A DNA stretch of 64,000 bases from the NCBI RefSeq assembly GCF_000428125.1, contig NZ_KE386627.1:507375-571374 (forward strand), read 5' to 3'. The translations under genes were made by a program, and so were the position numbers. Below, in pieces: positions 19,969 to 27,603 of the stretch (positions within the stretch are counted from its first letter, which is position 1; every line of letters starts with the position of its first letter). Source of the DNA: Bacteroides graminisolvens DSM 19988 = JCM 15093 (GTDB taxonomy: Bacteria > Bacteroidota > Bacteroidia > Bacteroidales > Bacteroidaceae). Below the pieces are notes generated by a model. The model was given only the letters and a program-made list of their open reading frames with translations, did not search any database and was not told the origin of the DNA.

Positions 19969-21567
19969 TTAATTCCATTTGGATGTATCCAGTGTTGCTT
20001 TAACAGAGGAATCAATGGTAGGGAAGAAAGTATATCCCGTAACTGTTTCCAGGTCTTGAACCGAAATAGCTTCTTCCATATAGTTATTGCCCGAGTACAC
20101 TTTATTGTCAAATTTGAAAGCGATGGTGGTAAAGCTTCCGTTTATTCTTCGGGCAAGTGCCTTGAAATAATAAGCGGGCACGGTCATTCCTTTCATCTGC
20201 GTTACAGTACCGGTTGGAGGTATGGCACCCGTTACCACGTATAGCGTGTCTGTTCCACTCATCCATGAACGCACTTTCGTTTCCAGCGAAGCCCAGATGG
20301 TTTGGTTAAGCCCCACTCCTATCTGAGGGGTCATGTTGCTGTAGTAGAAAGTAGTGCGGTTGGTCGCAACATCGCACGTACGGTCGGCACTAGGTATTTG
20401 GTGTCCGCGGTCATAGCCGTTTCCGCCAAAGCCACTGGATAGATTGGCTTGATAGGTTTCTGCAATATTGGGGTCGTAAGCCCAGGCATCTGTACGCCCT
20501 GAACTGCCGGTACAAGCCGGGAAAAGCGGATAGGCCACCCAATAGGCTATTTTATTGCTTTTGCTGTACAGCATGCTGTAGTTACGCATCTCTTTTCCTG
20601 ATACGGGATCGACCATTGAGTTGGGCATGTCGTGGTTGACGTATAGCAAATCGGGGTCATTGATCATGCTTTCGGTAATCAGCGGGGTTTCGGTCCAGCG
20701 TTTGTAGGATGCCTGCGGATCTATGCTGGTGTCACCACCGGTGATATTGAGGTTATACGAATATTCTGTTCCTCTGTCAAGAGAGGTCAGCGAAAGATCA
20801 TAGTGTTTCTTCGTGCCGTTCAGTTCCACAGTCAGGGTAATCTTGCTAATGGAGCTTTCGGGTATCAAGATGGCTTGCGCAATGCCGGTAGTGCTTGTTA
20901 CGGCTGCTACGCTGGTGTGCATCACAATGGTGTCTGTAGCTGTCTGATCGGGCGTTAGCGTGGCATCGGCCAGGGAGAAAGCTGCTTTGGTCTTTAAACC
21001 GGATAGTTTGAGTTTCAAACCGGTAAGTTTGCTGTTGTCCGTACCCTTAACATTCAGGATTAAACGTGAAAGTTGGTGGGTAAATGCTAAGTTTACCGCA
21101 TTGGAACGGCTAGTGATTCCGGTCAGGTTATTGGAGTATAGCAAGTCAATTGCCTCCAGGTCGGTCTGATCGGTTACGTTGACCGGATAAACGTATGGGT
21201 CACTTAAAGTTCGTTGCGGATAGTAGGCAATGAAGTCGACCTGACTTTGGTCTTCCGGATAATACAAATCGGTTCCTGCCGTGACGAAATTTCCGTCACC
21301 ATTCTTAGTAGTATAAAGAAGGTTGGCAGCTGAATTGACAATTGAACCGGCGGAAAGAGATTCTCCGCTTTTTTTCATGTATACGCCGATGGAATCATTA
21401 ACCGTCCACGAAGCTCCATTGGCGCGAGTGAGGGCAACGCCTTTGACGGTAGAGGTGAAGTGAATTGCTGTTGCCTGGCCTGAGTTATCAATCGGCTGAT
21501 TATCTTCTTGATTACAAGCAAACAGGAAGAGCAAAAATACACTACTCCAAAGTTTAAATTTTATCAT
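19969..21567 (-). CDS. Lipoprotein with fimbrillin-like domain fused to DNA/RNA non-specific endonuclease
   Basis: The 532-residue protein has a lipoprotein signal with cysteine at about residue 18 (FLLFLFACN). An Mfa-like fimbrillin domain follows at about 25-280 (IHFTSTVKGVALTRANGASW, GVYMKKSGE, VDFIAYYPQR, LAFTHQLSRLILNV). The C-terminal DNA/RNA non-specific endonuclease domain (about 290-530) contains the beta-beta-alpha-metal motif DRGHQIPSADR (D386 to R396, catalytic H389) and the metal-binding asparagine region SNMTPQIGVGLNQTIW. It would be tethered to the outer membrane and cut extracellular DNA or RNA, for nutrition, biofilm turnover or competition. I chose the start at 21567 because it gives the signal peptide. 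Both domain joins are in frame and the two neighbouring genes share the fimbrillin half. Confidence 0.88.
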   Translation of the reverse strand: MIKFKLWSSVFLLFLFACNQEDNQPIDNSGQATAIHFTSTVKGVALTRANGASWTVNDSIGVYMKKSGESLSAGSIVNSAANLLYTTKNGDGNFVTAGTDLYYPEDQSQVDFIAYYPQRTLSDPYVYPVNVTDQTDLEAIDLLYSNNLTGITSRSNAVNLAFTHQLSRLILNVKGTDNSKLTGLKLKLSGLKTKAAFSLADATLTPDQTATDTIVMHTSVAAVTSTTGIAQAILIPESSISKITLTVELNGTKKHYDLSLTSLDRGTEYSYNLNITGGDTSIDPQASYKRWTETPLITESMINDPDLLYVNHDMPNSMVDPVSGKEMRNYSMLYSKSNKIAYWVAYPLFPACTGSSGRTDAWAYDPNIAETYQANLSSGFGGNGYDRGHQIPSADRTCDVATNRTTFYYSNMTPQIGVGLNQTIWASLETKVRSWMSGTDTLYVVTGAIPPTGTVTQMKGMTVPAYYFKALARRINGSFTTIAFKFDNKVYSGNNYMEEAISVQDLETVTGYTFFPTIDSSVKATLDTSKWN

Positions 21568-21597
21568 TCTGTATTGTTTAGGTGAAATAACGAAATG

Positions 21598-21605
21598 CAA
21601 AAATA
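21598..21605 (-). promoter_or_regulatory. -7 box for the surface nuclease operon
   Basis: On the minus strand TATTTTTG (21605 to 21598) matches TAnnTTTG, 30 bp before the start at 21567. The rest of the AT-rich gap 21606-21800 shows no other clear element. Confidence 0.4.
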
Positions 21606-21800
21606 TAAAATATATATTTCATTTACGTTACTTAACTGTTAATACAATAAGTCGCCAAACGTTTATCTTCAGGCTAAACAAATCACTTCTCCGTTAATTA
21701 TACTTAAATCAAAGTCCTAACCTATTGATAATCTGAATTATTCTTCGTTATATTGTGATATCAAAATAATATCATTACGAATAACTAAAATCAATTTCTT

Positions 21801-22754
21801 ATGAATACAAAAGAATTTCAGTATCAAGGCATGTTAGTGAACGGATTCCTCATGCTGTTTCTCAATTTGTTGGTCATTCCGGCGCTCGTAGTATCAAGTT
21901 TCCTGGTATTTGGTTCAGAGAGCGCTGTAACCATTGCGGCAACTGTTTTACTCTCCATACTCTTTATTCTGATTACTCCGGGTTACTTCTCGCAGGAGCC
22001 TAATGAGGCGCGCGTGATGGTTTTCTTCGGTAAGTACGAAGGTACGTTTACTTCTACCGGGTTCTTCTGGGTGAATCCGTTTATGAACAAGAAGAAGCTA
22101 TCGTTCCGCGCACGCAACCTCGACGTGGCGCCCATCAAGGTGAATGACAAGATTGGCAACCCCATTTTGATTGGTTTGGTGCTGGTGTGGAAGTTGAGGG
22201 ATTCTTACAAGGCGATGTTTGAGATTGATTCGCAAACGATGGCCGATAATTCTGCCAAACCCAATCAGGTAAGTGCTACCGTAGCCGGACGAATGAATGC
22301 GTTCGAAGAGTTTGTAAGAATACAGAGTGATGCGGCACTGCGTCAGGTAGCGGGACTGTATGCATACGACGACAGTGAAACGGATGCGGCCGAGCTGACG
22401 CTTCGCGGCGGTGGCGATGAAATCAATGAGGAGCTGGTGTTGAAACTCAACGAGCGTTTGTCAATGGCGGGCATCGAGGTACTCGAAGCGCGTATCAATT
22501 ACCTGGCTTATGCGCCCGAAATTGCTGCTGTGATGTTGCGTCGCCAACAGGCTTCGGCTATCATATCGGCTCGGGAAAAGATTGTGGAAGGGGCTGTATC
22601 CATGGTCAAAATGGCACTCGATAAGTTATCTGCCGATCAGGTTGTGGAGCTCGATGAAGAGAAGAAGGCGGCCATGGTAAGCAATCTGCTGGTGGTGCTT
22701 TGTGCCGATGAAGCGGCTCAGCCTGTTGTGAATACCGGTACGCTGAATCATTAA
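21801..22754 (+). CDS. SPFH/Band 7 domain membrane protein
   Basis: The 317-residue protein has two N-terminal membrane helices at about residues 14-35 and 42-62, then an SPFH (stomatin/prohibitin/flotillin) domain (EARVMVFFGKYEGTFTSTGF, then FFWVNPF, and SFRARNLDVAPIKVNDKIGN; about 67-230). The C-terminal helical part has ARINYLAYAPEIAAVMLRRQ and EKIVEGAVSMVKMALDKL. SPFH proteins form ring- or cage-like membrane assemblies that organise microdomains and modulate proteases. The pairing with a small Arc-like protein 16 bp downstream is something I have seen in other Bacteroides, and suggests a joint function. Confidence 0.9.
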   Translation: MNTKEFQYQGMLVNGFLMLFLNLLVIPALVVSSFLVFGSESAVTIAATVLLSILFILITPGYFSQEPNEARVMVFFGKYEGTFTSTGFFWVNPFMNKKKLSFRARNLDVAPIKVNDKIGNPILIGLVLVWKLRDSYKAMFEIDSQTMADNSAKPNQVSATVAGRMNAFEEFVRIQSDAALRQVAGLYAYDDSETDAAELTLRGGGDEINEELVLKLNERLSMAGIEVLEARINYLAYAPEIAAVMLRRQQASAIISAREKIVEGAVSMVKMALDKLSADQVVELDEEKKAAMVSNLLVVLCADEAAQPVVNTGTLNH

Positions 22755-22760
22755 AAGATA

Positions 22761-22766
22761 AGGAGG
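22761..22766 (+). promoter_or_regulatory. Strong Shine-Dalgarno of the Arc-like gene
   Basis: AGGAGG lies 4 bases before a GTG start codon. Such a strong site is unusual in Bacteroides and decides the GTG start at 22771. Confidence 0.7.
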
Positions 22767-22770
22767 GAAA

Positions 22771-22974
22771 GTGGCAAAGAAGGAGTCTTCAATCAAAAGT
22801 TTTGTGCTGAGGGTGGATACGGAAACCATGAACGCGCTCGAAAAATGGGCTGCCGATGAGTTCAGAAGCACAAACGGGCAACTGCAATGGATCATTGCAG
22901 AGGCTCTGAAGAAAAGCGGCCGCTTGAAGTCGGAGAGGAAGAAGAGTTGTAACCCCAAAGAAAACACTTTGTAA
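22771..22974 (+). CDS. Arc-like (ribbon-helix-helix) small protein
   Basis: A 67-residue basic protein starting with GTG (MAKKESSIKSFVLRVDTETM). The pattern SFVLRVDTETMNALEKWAAD followed by STNGQLQWIIAEALKKSGRL matches the ribbon-helix-helix fold of Arc-type DNA-binding proteins: a short strand followed by two helices. It begins 16 bp after the SPFH gene and is almost certainly translated from the same mRNA. It may regulate the operon or bind the SPFH protein; neither can be decided from sequence. The lysine-rich tail resembles a nucleic-acid contact. Confidence 0.8.
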   Translation: MAKKESSIKSFVLRVDTETMNALEKWAADEFRSTNGQLQWIIAEALKKSGRLKSERKKSCNPKENTL

Positions 22975-22985
22975 CATGGCTTGTC

Positions 22986-22993
22986 TACTTTTG
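22986..22993 (+). promoter_or_regulatory. -7 box of the phosphoesterase gene
   Basis: TACTTTTG matches TAnnTTTG and lies 35 bp before the ATG at 23029. A TTTG at 22968-22971 is only 14 bp upstream, closer than normal. Confidence 0.45.
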
Positions 22994-23028
22994 CGGAACC
23001 TATTGGTAAAGTAACTAACAAGCATAAT

Positions 23029-24660
23029 ATGAAAGTAATTAAAACTCTTTTGATTGGCGTGTGGTTGATGGGCTCTTTGGCTCTGCATGCGCAAAAAGCA
23101 AACATTTTCGGAACGGTTACGGCAGACGGTAAGCCGCTGGCAGGTGTGCCTGTTTCTGATGGATATGAGGTGACTACAACCGGTGTCGACGGGCGTTATG
23201 AGCTGAACTCACACAAGCGTCACGGGTATGTGTTTATAAGTATTCCGGGTGGTTACGAGGTTCCTACTGAGGGTGTGGTGCCTAAATTCTGGACGAGCCT
23301 CAACAAGCCTGTAACGCAGGCGGAGCAGCATGATTTTAAGTTGAGCCGGGTAAATAATGTCAATCATGTGGTGCTGGCCATCACGGATTTGCATCTGGCC
23401 GGAGTATATAACGACAAGGAACAGCTGTGCATGAGTTTCATGCCGAGCATCAACAACACGGTGAAGCAGTTGGCCGGACAGAAGGTGTACACGCTCAGTC
23501 TGGGTGATTTGAGCTTTGAGCGTTACTGGTATCTCAAGGGGTATGACATTGCCGATTACCGCAAAACAATGGAGGTGGTAAGGTATCCTACTCCGATGTT
23601 TAGTGTGATAGGTAATCACGATCACGACGGGGGAACGGCTTTTTCGGACTCAACAGATTTTATGTCGGCTGCGAAGTACAAAAAGGCGCTGGGACCTACG
23701 TATTATTCGTTTAATCTGGGTAAGGTACACTATGTGGTGCTCGATAACATCATCTATCTCAACGAGTCCAACGGGAAGGTGGTCGACGGATTGGTAGGAA
23801 AGCGCAATTACATCACCCGGGTGTCTGAGGAGCAGCGCGACTGGCTGAAGAAAGACTTGGCTTTGGTGAAGGATAAGAATACGCCTGTTGTAGTGGCTAT
23901 GCATGCGGCTACGTATCGGTACGAGGGTATATCTCCCGAAGTGGTGAGCTGGCTAAGCAAACCGGAGTACAGTGAGGAGATTACAGATTGTTTCCGTGAT
24001 TTCAAGGAGGTGCATTATTTAAGCGGGCACACGCACAGAAACAATACGGTGAGGTATAAGAATGTGGTGGAACATAACATTGGTGCTGTGTGCGGCTCGT
24101 GGTGGCGTACCGGTAGCAATTTATTGCAGGCGTTGGGTCCCGATGGCGGACCGGCAGGTTATGCGGTATTCAACGTACAGGGTAGCAACCTTAGCTGGTA
24201 TTACAACAGCATTGAAGATGGTGCGCAAAAGCAGTTCCGGGTGTTCGACATGAACGAGGTGCGTCGTTATTACAGGGATTCCAAGGAGGTGGCAACGTTT
24301 TTAAGTCATTACCCGCAGCGGGTTGATTTTCGCCAACTGCCGGATAACTTGGTGTACATTCATGTTTGGGGATGGGAACCGAAATGGAAGGTGGAGGTGA
24401 CTGAAAACGGACAACCGCTTACCGTTACCCGTGAGCTGACCGAGGATCCGCTTTACACCATCACGAACGATATTCCGGCTACAGTGTGGATCAACAAATT
24501 CCCCGCCAGCATGATGGAGGAGTATCTCAAGAATCATATTTTTGTGGTGAAGGCTTCTAAGCCTGATTCTAACATTTCTGTCACCGTTACAGATGCTTTC
24601 GGTAAGGTGTATAGGGAAACCGTAGCTCGTCCTAAGGCATTTAGCACAGCTATGAAATAG
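23029..24660 (+). CDS. Secreted calcineurin-like phosphoesterase
   Basis: The 543-residue protein has a signal peptide (MKVIKTLLIGVWLMGSLALHA). An N-terminal carboxypeptidase-regulatory-like beta domain follows (about residues 25-95: ANIFGTVTADGKPLAGVPVS). The metallophosphatase core carries the dimetal motifs TDLHLAG, LGDLSFE, GNHDHD, HAATYR and GHTHRN (about 120-350). The C-terminal beta domain (about 390-540) matches the usual end of this Bacteroidetes family (MetallophosN-Metallophos-MetallophosC). It would hydrolyse phosphomonoesters or diesters in the periplasm or outside the cell; the substrate is unknown. I chose the start at 23029 since it begins the signal peptide. Own promoter, followed by a strong terminator. 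Confidence 0.92.
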   Translation: MKVIKTLLIGVWLMGSLALHAQKANIFGTVTADGKPLAGVPVSDGYEVTTTGVDGRYELNSHKRHGYVFISIPGGYEVPTEGVVPKFWTSLNKPVTQAEQHDFKLSRVNNVNHVVLAITDLHLAGVYNDKEQLCMSFMPSINNTVKQLAGQKVYTLSLGDLSFERYWYLKGYDIADYRKTMEVVRYPTPMFSVIGNHDHDGGTAFSDSTDFMSAAKYKKALGPTYYSFNLGKVHYVVLDNIIYLNESNGKVVDGLVGKRNYITRVSEEQRDWLKKDLALVKDKNTPVVVAMHAATYRYEGISPEVVSWLSKPEYSEEITDCFRDFKEVHYLSGHTHRNNTVRYKNVVEHNIGAVCGSWWRTGSNLLQALGPDGGPAGYAVFNVQGSNLSWYYNSIEDGAQKQFRVFDMNEVRRYYRDSKEVATFLSHYPQRVDFRQLPDNLVYIHVWGWEPKWKVEVTENGQPLTVTRELTEDPLYTITNDIPATVWINKFPASMMEEYLKNHIFVVKASKPDSNISVTVTDAFGKVYRETVARPKAFSTAMK

Positions 24661-24673
24661 ATTATATAAAATA

Positions 24674-24719
24674 GTCCGGCCCCACCAGTGAACGCTTGGT
24701 TCATCGGGTGAGGCCGGAT
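24674..24719. terminator. Terminator between phosphoesterase and PEGA-like genes
   Basis: A long hairpin with outer arms TCCGGCC (24675-24681) and GGCCGGA (24712-24718) and additional inner pairing (CACC with GGTG, GAAC with GTTC). It lies between convergent genes and probably serves both. Confidence 0.75.
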
Positions 24720-24739
24720 ATACTTTGCAGTGATTTTCG

Positions 24740-25240
24740 TTAGTTAATCGCTACTAATTTTTCTTTCCATTCGGCAGGAATGTCATTAATGTCTAAAATG
24801 CGCAATTCATTTGCTTTAGCAGAAACACCTCCATTTTCCTTTTCTAAAGTTTCGTCCAAAAACTCAGTGTCAATCTTATACATGGCACCGGTAGCAGGGT
24901 CGACAATTAACAAACCAATCAGACCGCCAAATAAAATGTTACCAAAGTACCAACCGTCTAGCTTAAAGTTAACCGGTACAGTTCTAGATACATAGCCGTC
25001 TTTCTCAAATGTAACCTGATAGCGGGCTTTTGAGAAGAAACCGGCACCGGCATCTAATTTTAACATGGCTGGAGTAAGCCCCGAGAAGACAGTAACTCCC
25101 TTTTTGTCTGTGATCGTAATTTTAGCGTCGGACGGACGACTGTTAATGGTAATAGGATACTTACTTTTTGAAACGATAGAAGCACAACTGGAACCCAAAA
25201 TAATGATTCCAGATAGTAATAATGCACAGGTTTTTCTCAT
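24740..25240 (-). CDS. PEGA-like domain lipoprotein
   Basis: The 166-residue protein has a lipoprotein signal (MRKTCALLLSGIIILGSSC, cysteine at 19). A PEGA-type beta domain follows (SKYPITINSRPSDAKITITD, then GVTVFSGLTPAMLKLD and YQVTFEKDGYVSRTVPVNFK; about residues 28-95). A hydrophobic glycine-rich segment is at about 98-112 (NILFGGLIGLLIVDPATGAM). PEGA-like domains are found in cell-surface and stress-related proteins and are thought to bind other surface parts. The hydrophobic segment after the domain is shared by a common Bacteroidetes lipoprotein group. It is a single gene with no partner. Confidence 0.75.
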   Translation of the reverse strand: MRKTCALLLSGIIILGSSCASIVSKSKYPITINSRPSDAKITITDKKGVTVFSGLTPAMLKLDAGAGFFSKARYQVTFEKDGYVSRTVPVNFKLDGWYFGNILFGGLIGLLIVDPATGAMYKIDTEFLDETLEKENGGVSAKANELRILDINDIPAEWKEKLVAIN

Positions 25241-25394
25241 TGTGTGTTTTTTTAGTTCCTACTCATAGGCTTTTCGGATACGCCCCGTTTAATTAAGAAA
25301 TAGTAGTTTCTGGACTCTACTTGTATATTCTTCATAATAACGGGGCTAAAGTAAATATAATTTTTATATCATTAACTATATCCGAGCAGAAAAA

Positions 25395-27581
25395 TTAATA
25401 CTTCACCACAATTTCTTTACCTGACTGAACTAACAGACGGTAGTTGCCTTTCGAAACCTCTTCTACTTTACCGACACTGGCTTTGGGCTTGCGCTTGCTA
25501 CTGAAGTACAGGTAGCCACTACCTTGGGGGGCTGACACTTTAATGGTGCGGGCATCCATGTAAACGTGAATGTTACCACCGGGTGTAGGAACATCGCCTT
25601 CCATCCACTTCAATCCGCCCAGCACGGGGGTGATGGAAAACTCTTTGTAGCCTTCACGAACGGGACGAACACCCAGGTAGTATTTACCCAGCAGGTAAAT
25701 GGGACTGGCTCCCCACGCGTGGCAAAGGCTTTTGCCGTAGGGACGTCCGTACATAGCCAGGTGTTGAGCACCTTTGTCATCGGGATTGTATTTCTCCCAG
25801 AAAGAGGTGGCTCCTTCGCGCAGCATACCGCCCCAATAGGCTTTCATCTCCTTCATTACGGCATCTTGTTCACCCAGAGCACAAAGGGCTTCCAGTTCAT
25901 AAAAACGCATGTAGGGAGTGGTAATCTTCATCACACTGTCATTCAACAGCACGGAGTGCTTAATGGCTTGCTGCTTATCGGCGCTGAGGTAGTTGAAGAA
26001 CACGGCAAACATGTTGGCGTAACGGGTAACGGCTTCGCTCTGTGCTCCGTTCACACGGTTGTGCACCAGCGCTTTCTTGGCTTCATTCCAGAAAGCGGGT
26101 TCTAACTTGGCACGCAAGGCGGTTGCCAGTCCGTTGTATTTATGCTCTCCCTCGCCATCGTTCACCAAACGGGCACAAAGCGACATGGTTTCGAGGCTTT
26201 TGCAGAACAATACCTGTTCAAAAGAAAGCTCGCCTTTCTTATCCATGTAACCGTCTGCCCAGTCAACAAACACCCAATCGCCTGTCATGCCTTCAACCAT
26301 GCCCGAGGCATTGGTACGGCCTAACACGTAATCCATCAGGGTTTGCATGCGGGGGTACACTTGGGTCAGGAAGTGCTTGTCGCCTGTGTACATGTAGTAG
26401 TCGTATATACTCAGGAACCAGAAGAAGGTGTAGTCCATAATGGTATTGGTGTGACTGGTCACGGGGTCTTTGCCGCGCAACAACCAAATGGTGCGTTTCA
26501 CCGCCTCATTGTCGAAGAAGAGGTAGTAATTCATCAGGTAGCTTTGTATGGCATCGCCACTCCAAACCCATCTGTCGCGCTTGATGCCGTCAATGAAGAA
26601 CTCGCGGGTGGTGAGGTGCATGGTGTATGCGCCTACATCCCAGATGCGGTTTATTTCTTCGTCGTTGCAACGGAAGCTGCCCCGGTATTCTTCGGGCATG
26701 TACTCATATTGCATGTCTACCGTACGGTAGTTAGCCCCTTCGCTACGGGTGATGTACACGTAACGGAAGGCTTTGCTGCCCTCTACGGTATAGCTGCTTT
26801 GTGCTGCACGACTGTGTGACGTGGCAAGGTCGGTCACCACGCCGTTGTGTACGCGCAGGCGATCGAGTGTTTCGCAATAGGCGGTATCTTGTGCTTCTTC
26901 GGGACTCTCCCCGTAGTAGATGTTCACTGTGCCGCTTCCCTGAAGGGCGTGAAGCGTGATGTAACCGAAAGTTTCTTTACCGAAATCGATCAGCTCACCT
27001 CCCTGAATGTGTTTGCGTGTGGCGGCTGGTTTTGTTTCAACGGGAAGGCGGTAGGCGGATGGCAATTCCGTGGGGTCATTGAAGTTCCAGCAGCCTGCAT
27101 CGAGGTAAACGGTAGCCGATGTATCGCTGGCTTTTCCACTCTCATCAATCCATTCTTTGTCTTCGAAGGTTACTTTCCATGTAGCATCACTGTTCACCGT
27201 AGTGCCCTTTACAAACAGGGTCGGTGGTGTGCTTTGGTTGTGCACTTTGATGTTGAGGTTGTGCTTTCCGGCAGGGAGCAATAGTTTAGCGGGTGAGCCA
27301 AACTGTAACTTTCCGTCGAGCTTCACGTTATAGCGTCCCTCGGCAGCTATTTCTATCTCTTCGGGTTGAGCCAGGTCGAGTTTTTTACTGAACTCAACCA
27401 ACACATAATGGCTATCCATCTTCCAGAACGGCGGGAAGAAAGCTCCTCGTTCTGTGCGACGGTTGTTCATGTTGTTGCCGAGCCACAGCTCGTAATCACC
27501 GGGATACCAGATCCATGTTTGTGCCAGCAGCGGAGTGGAACAAACCAGTAGAAGCAACAAGCTTATCAGATGTCTTTTCAT
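25395..27581 (-). CDS. GH78-type alpha-L-rhamnosidase (last gene of the RG-II PUL)
   Basis: The 728-residue secreted enzyme (signal MKRHLISLLLLLVCSTPLLA) should remove terminal alpha-L-rhamnose. The N-terminal half is beta-rich (WIWYPGDYELWLGN ... ELIDFGKETFGYITL). The catalytic (alpha/alpha)6 barrel contains EFFIDGIKRDRWVWSGDAIQ, the equivalent of the DCPxRxERLGWxGD acid motif of GH78, here divergent, and SFWEKYNPDDKG plus HAWGASPIYLLGKYYLGV near the end. Length is shorter than other GH78 enzymes. Gene order (GH78, then GH141 and GH127 upstream) matches the B. thetaiotaomicron BT1001-BT1003 region as I recall it, where the homologue acts on an RG-II side chain. It is 22 bp downstream of the GH141 gene. 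Confidence 0.85.
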   Translation of the reverse strand: MKRHLISLLLLLVCSTPLLAQTWIWYPGDYELWLGNNMNNRRTERGAFFPPFWKMDSHYVLVEFSKKLDLAQPEEIEIAAEGRYNVKLDGKLQFGSPAKLLLPAGKHNLNIKVHNQSTPPTLFVKGTTVNSDATWKVTFEDKEWIDESGKASDTSATVYLDAGCWNFNDPTELPSAYRLPVETKPAATRKHIQGGELIDFGKETFGYITLHALQGSGTVNIYYGESPEEAQDTAYCETLDRLRVHNGVVTDLATSHSRAAQSSYTVEGSKAFRYVYITRSEGANYRTVDMQYEYMPEEYRGSFRCNDEEINRIWDVGAYTMHLTTREFFIDGIKRDRWVWSGDAIQSYLMNYYLFFDNEAVKRTIWLLRGKDPVTSHTNTIMDYTFFWFLSIYDYYMYTGDKHFLTQVYPRMQTLMDYVLGRTNASGMVEGMTGDWVFVDWADGYMDKKGELSFEQVLFCKSLETMSLCARLVNDGEGEHKYNGLATALRAKLEPAFWNEAKKALVHNRVNGAQSEAVTRYANMFAVFFNYLSADKQQAIKHSVLLNDSVMKITTPYMRFYELEALCALGEQDAVMKEMKAYWGGMLREGATSFWEKYNPDDKGAQHLAMYGRPYGKSLCHAWGASPIYLLGKYYLGVRPVREGYKEFSITPVLGGLKWMEGDVPTPGGNIHVYMDARTIKVSAPQGSGYLYFSSKRKPKASVGKVEEVSKGNYRLLVQSGKEIVVKY

Positions 27582-27603
27582 TCTATTATCGGGGTTTAAA
27601 AGT

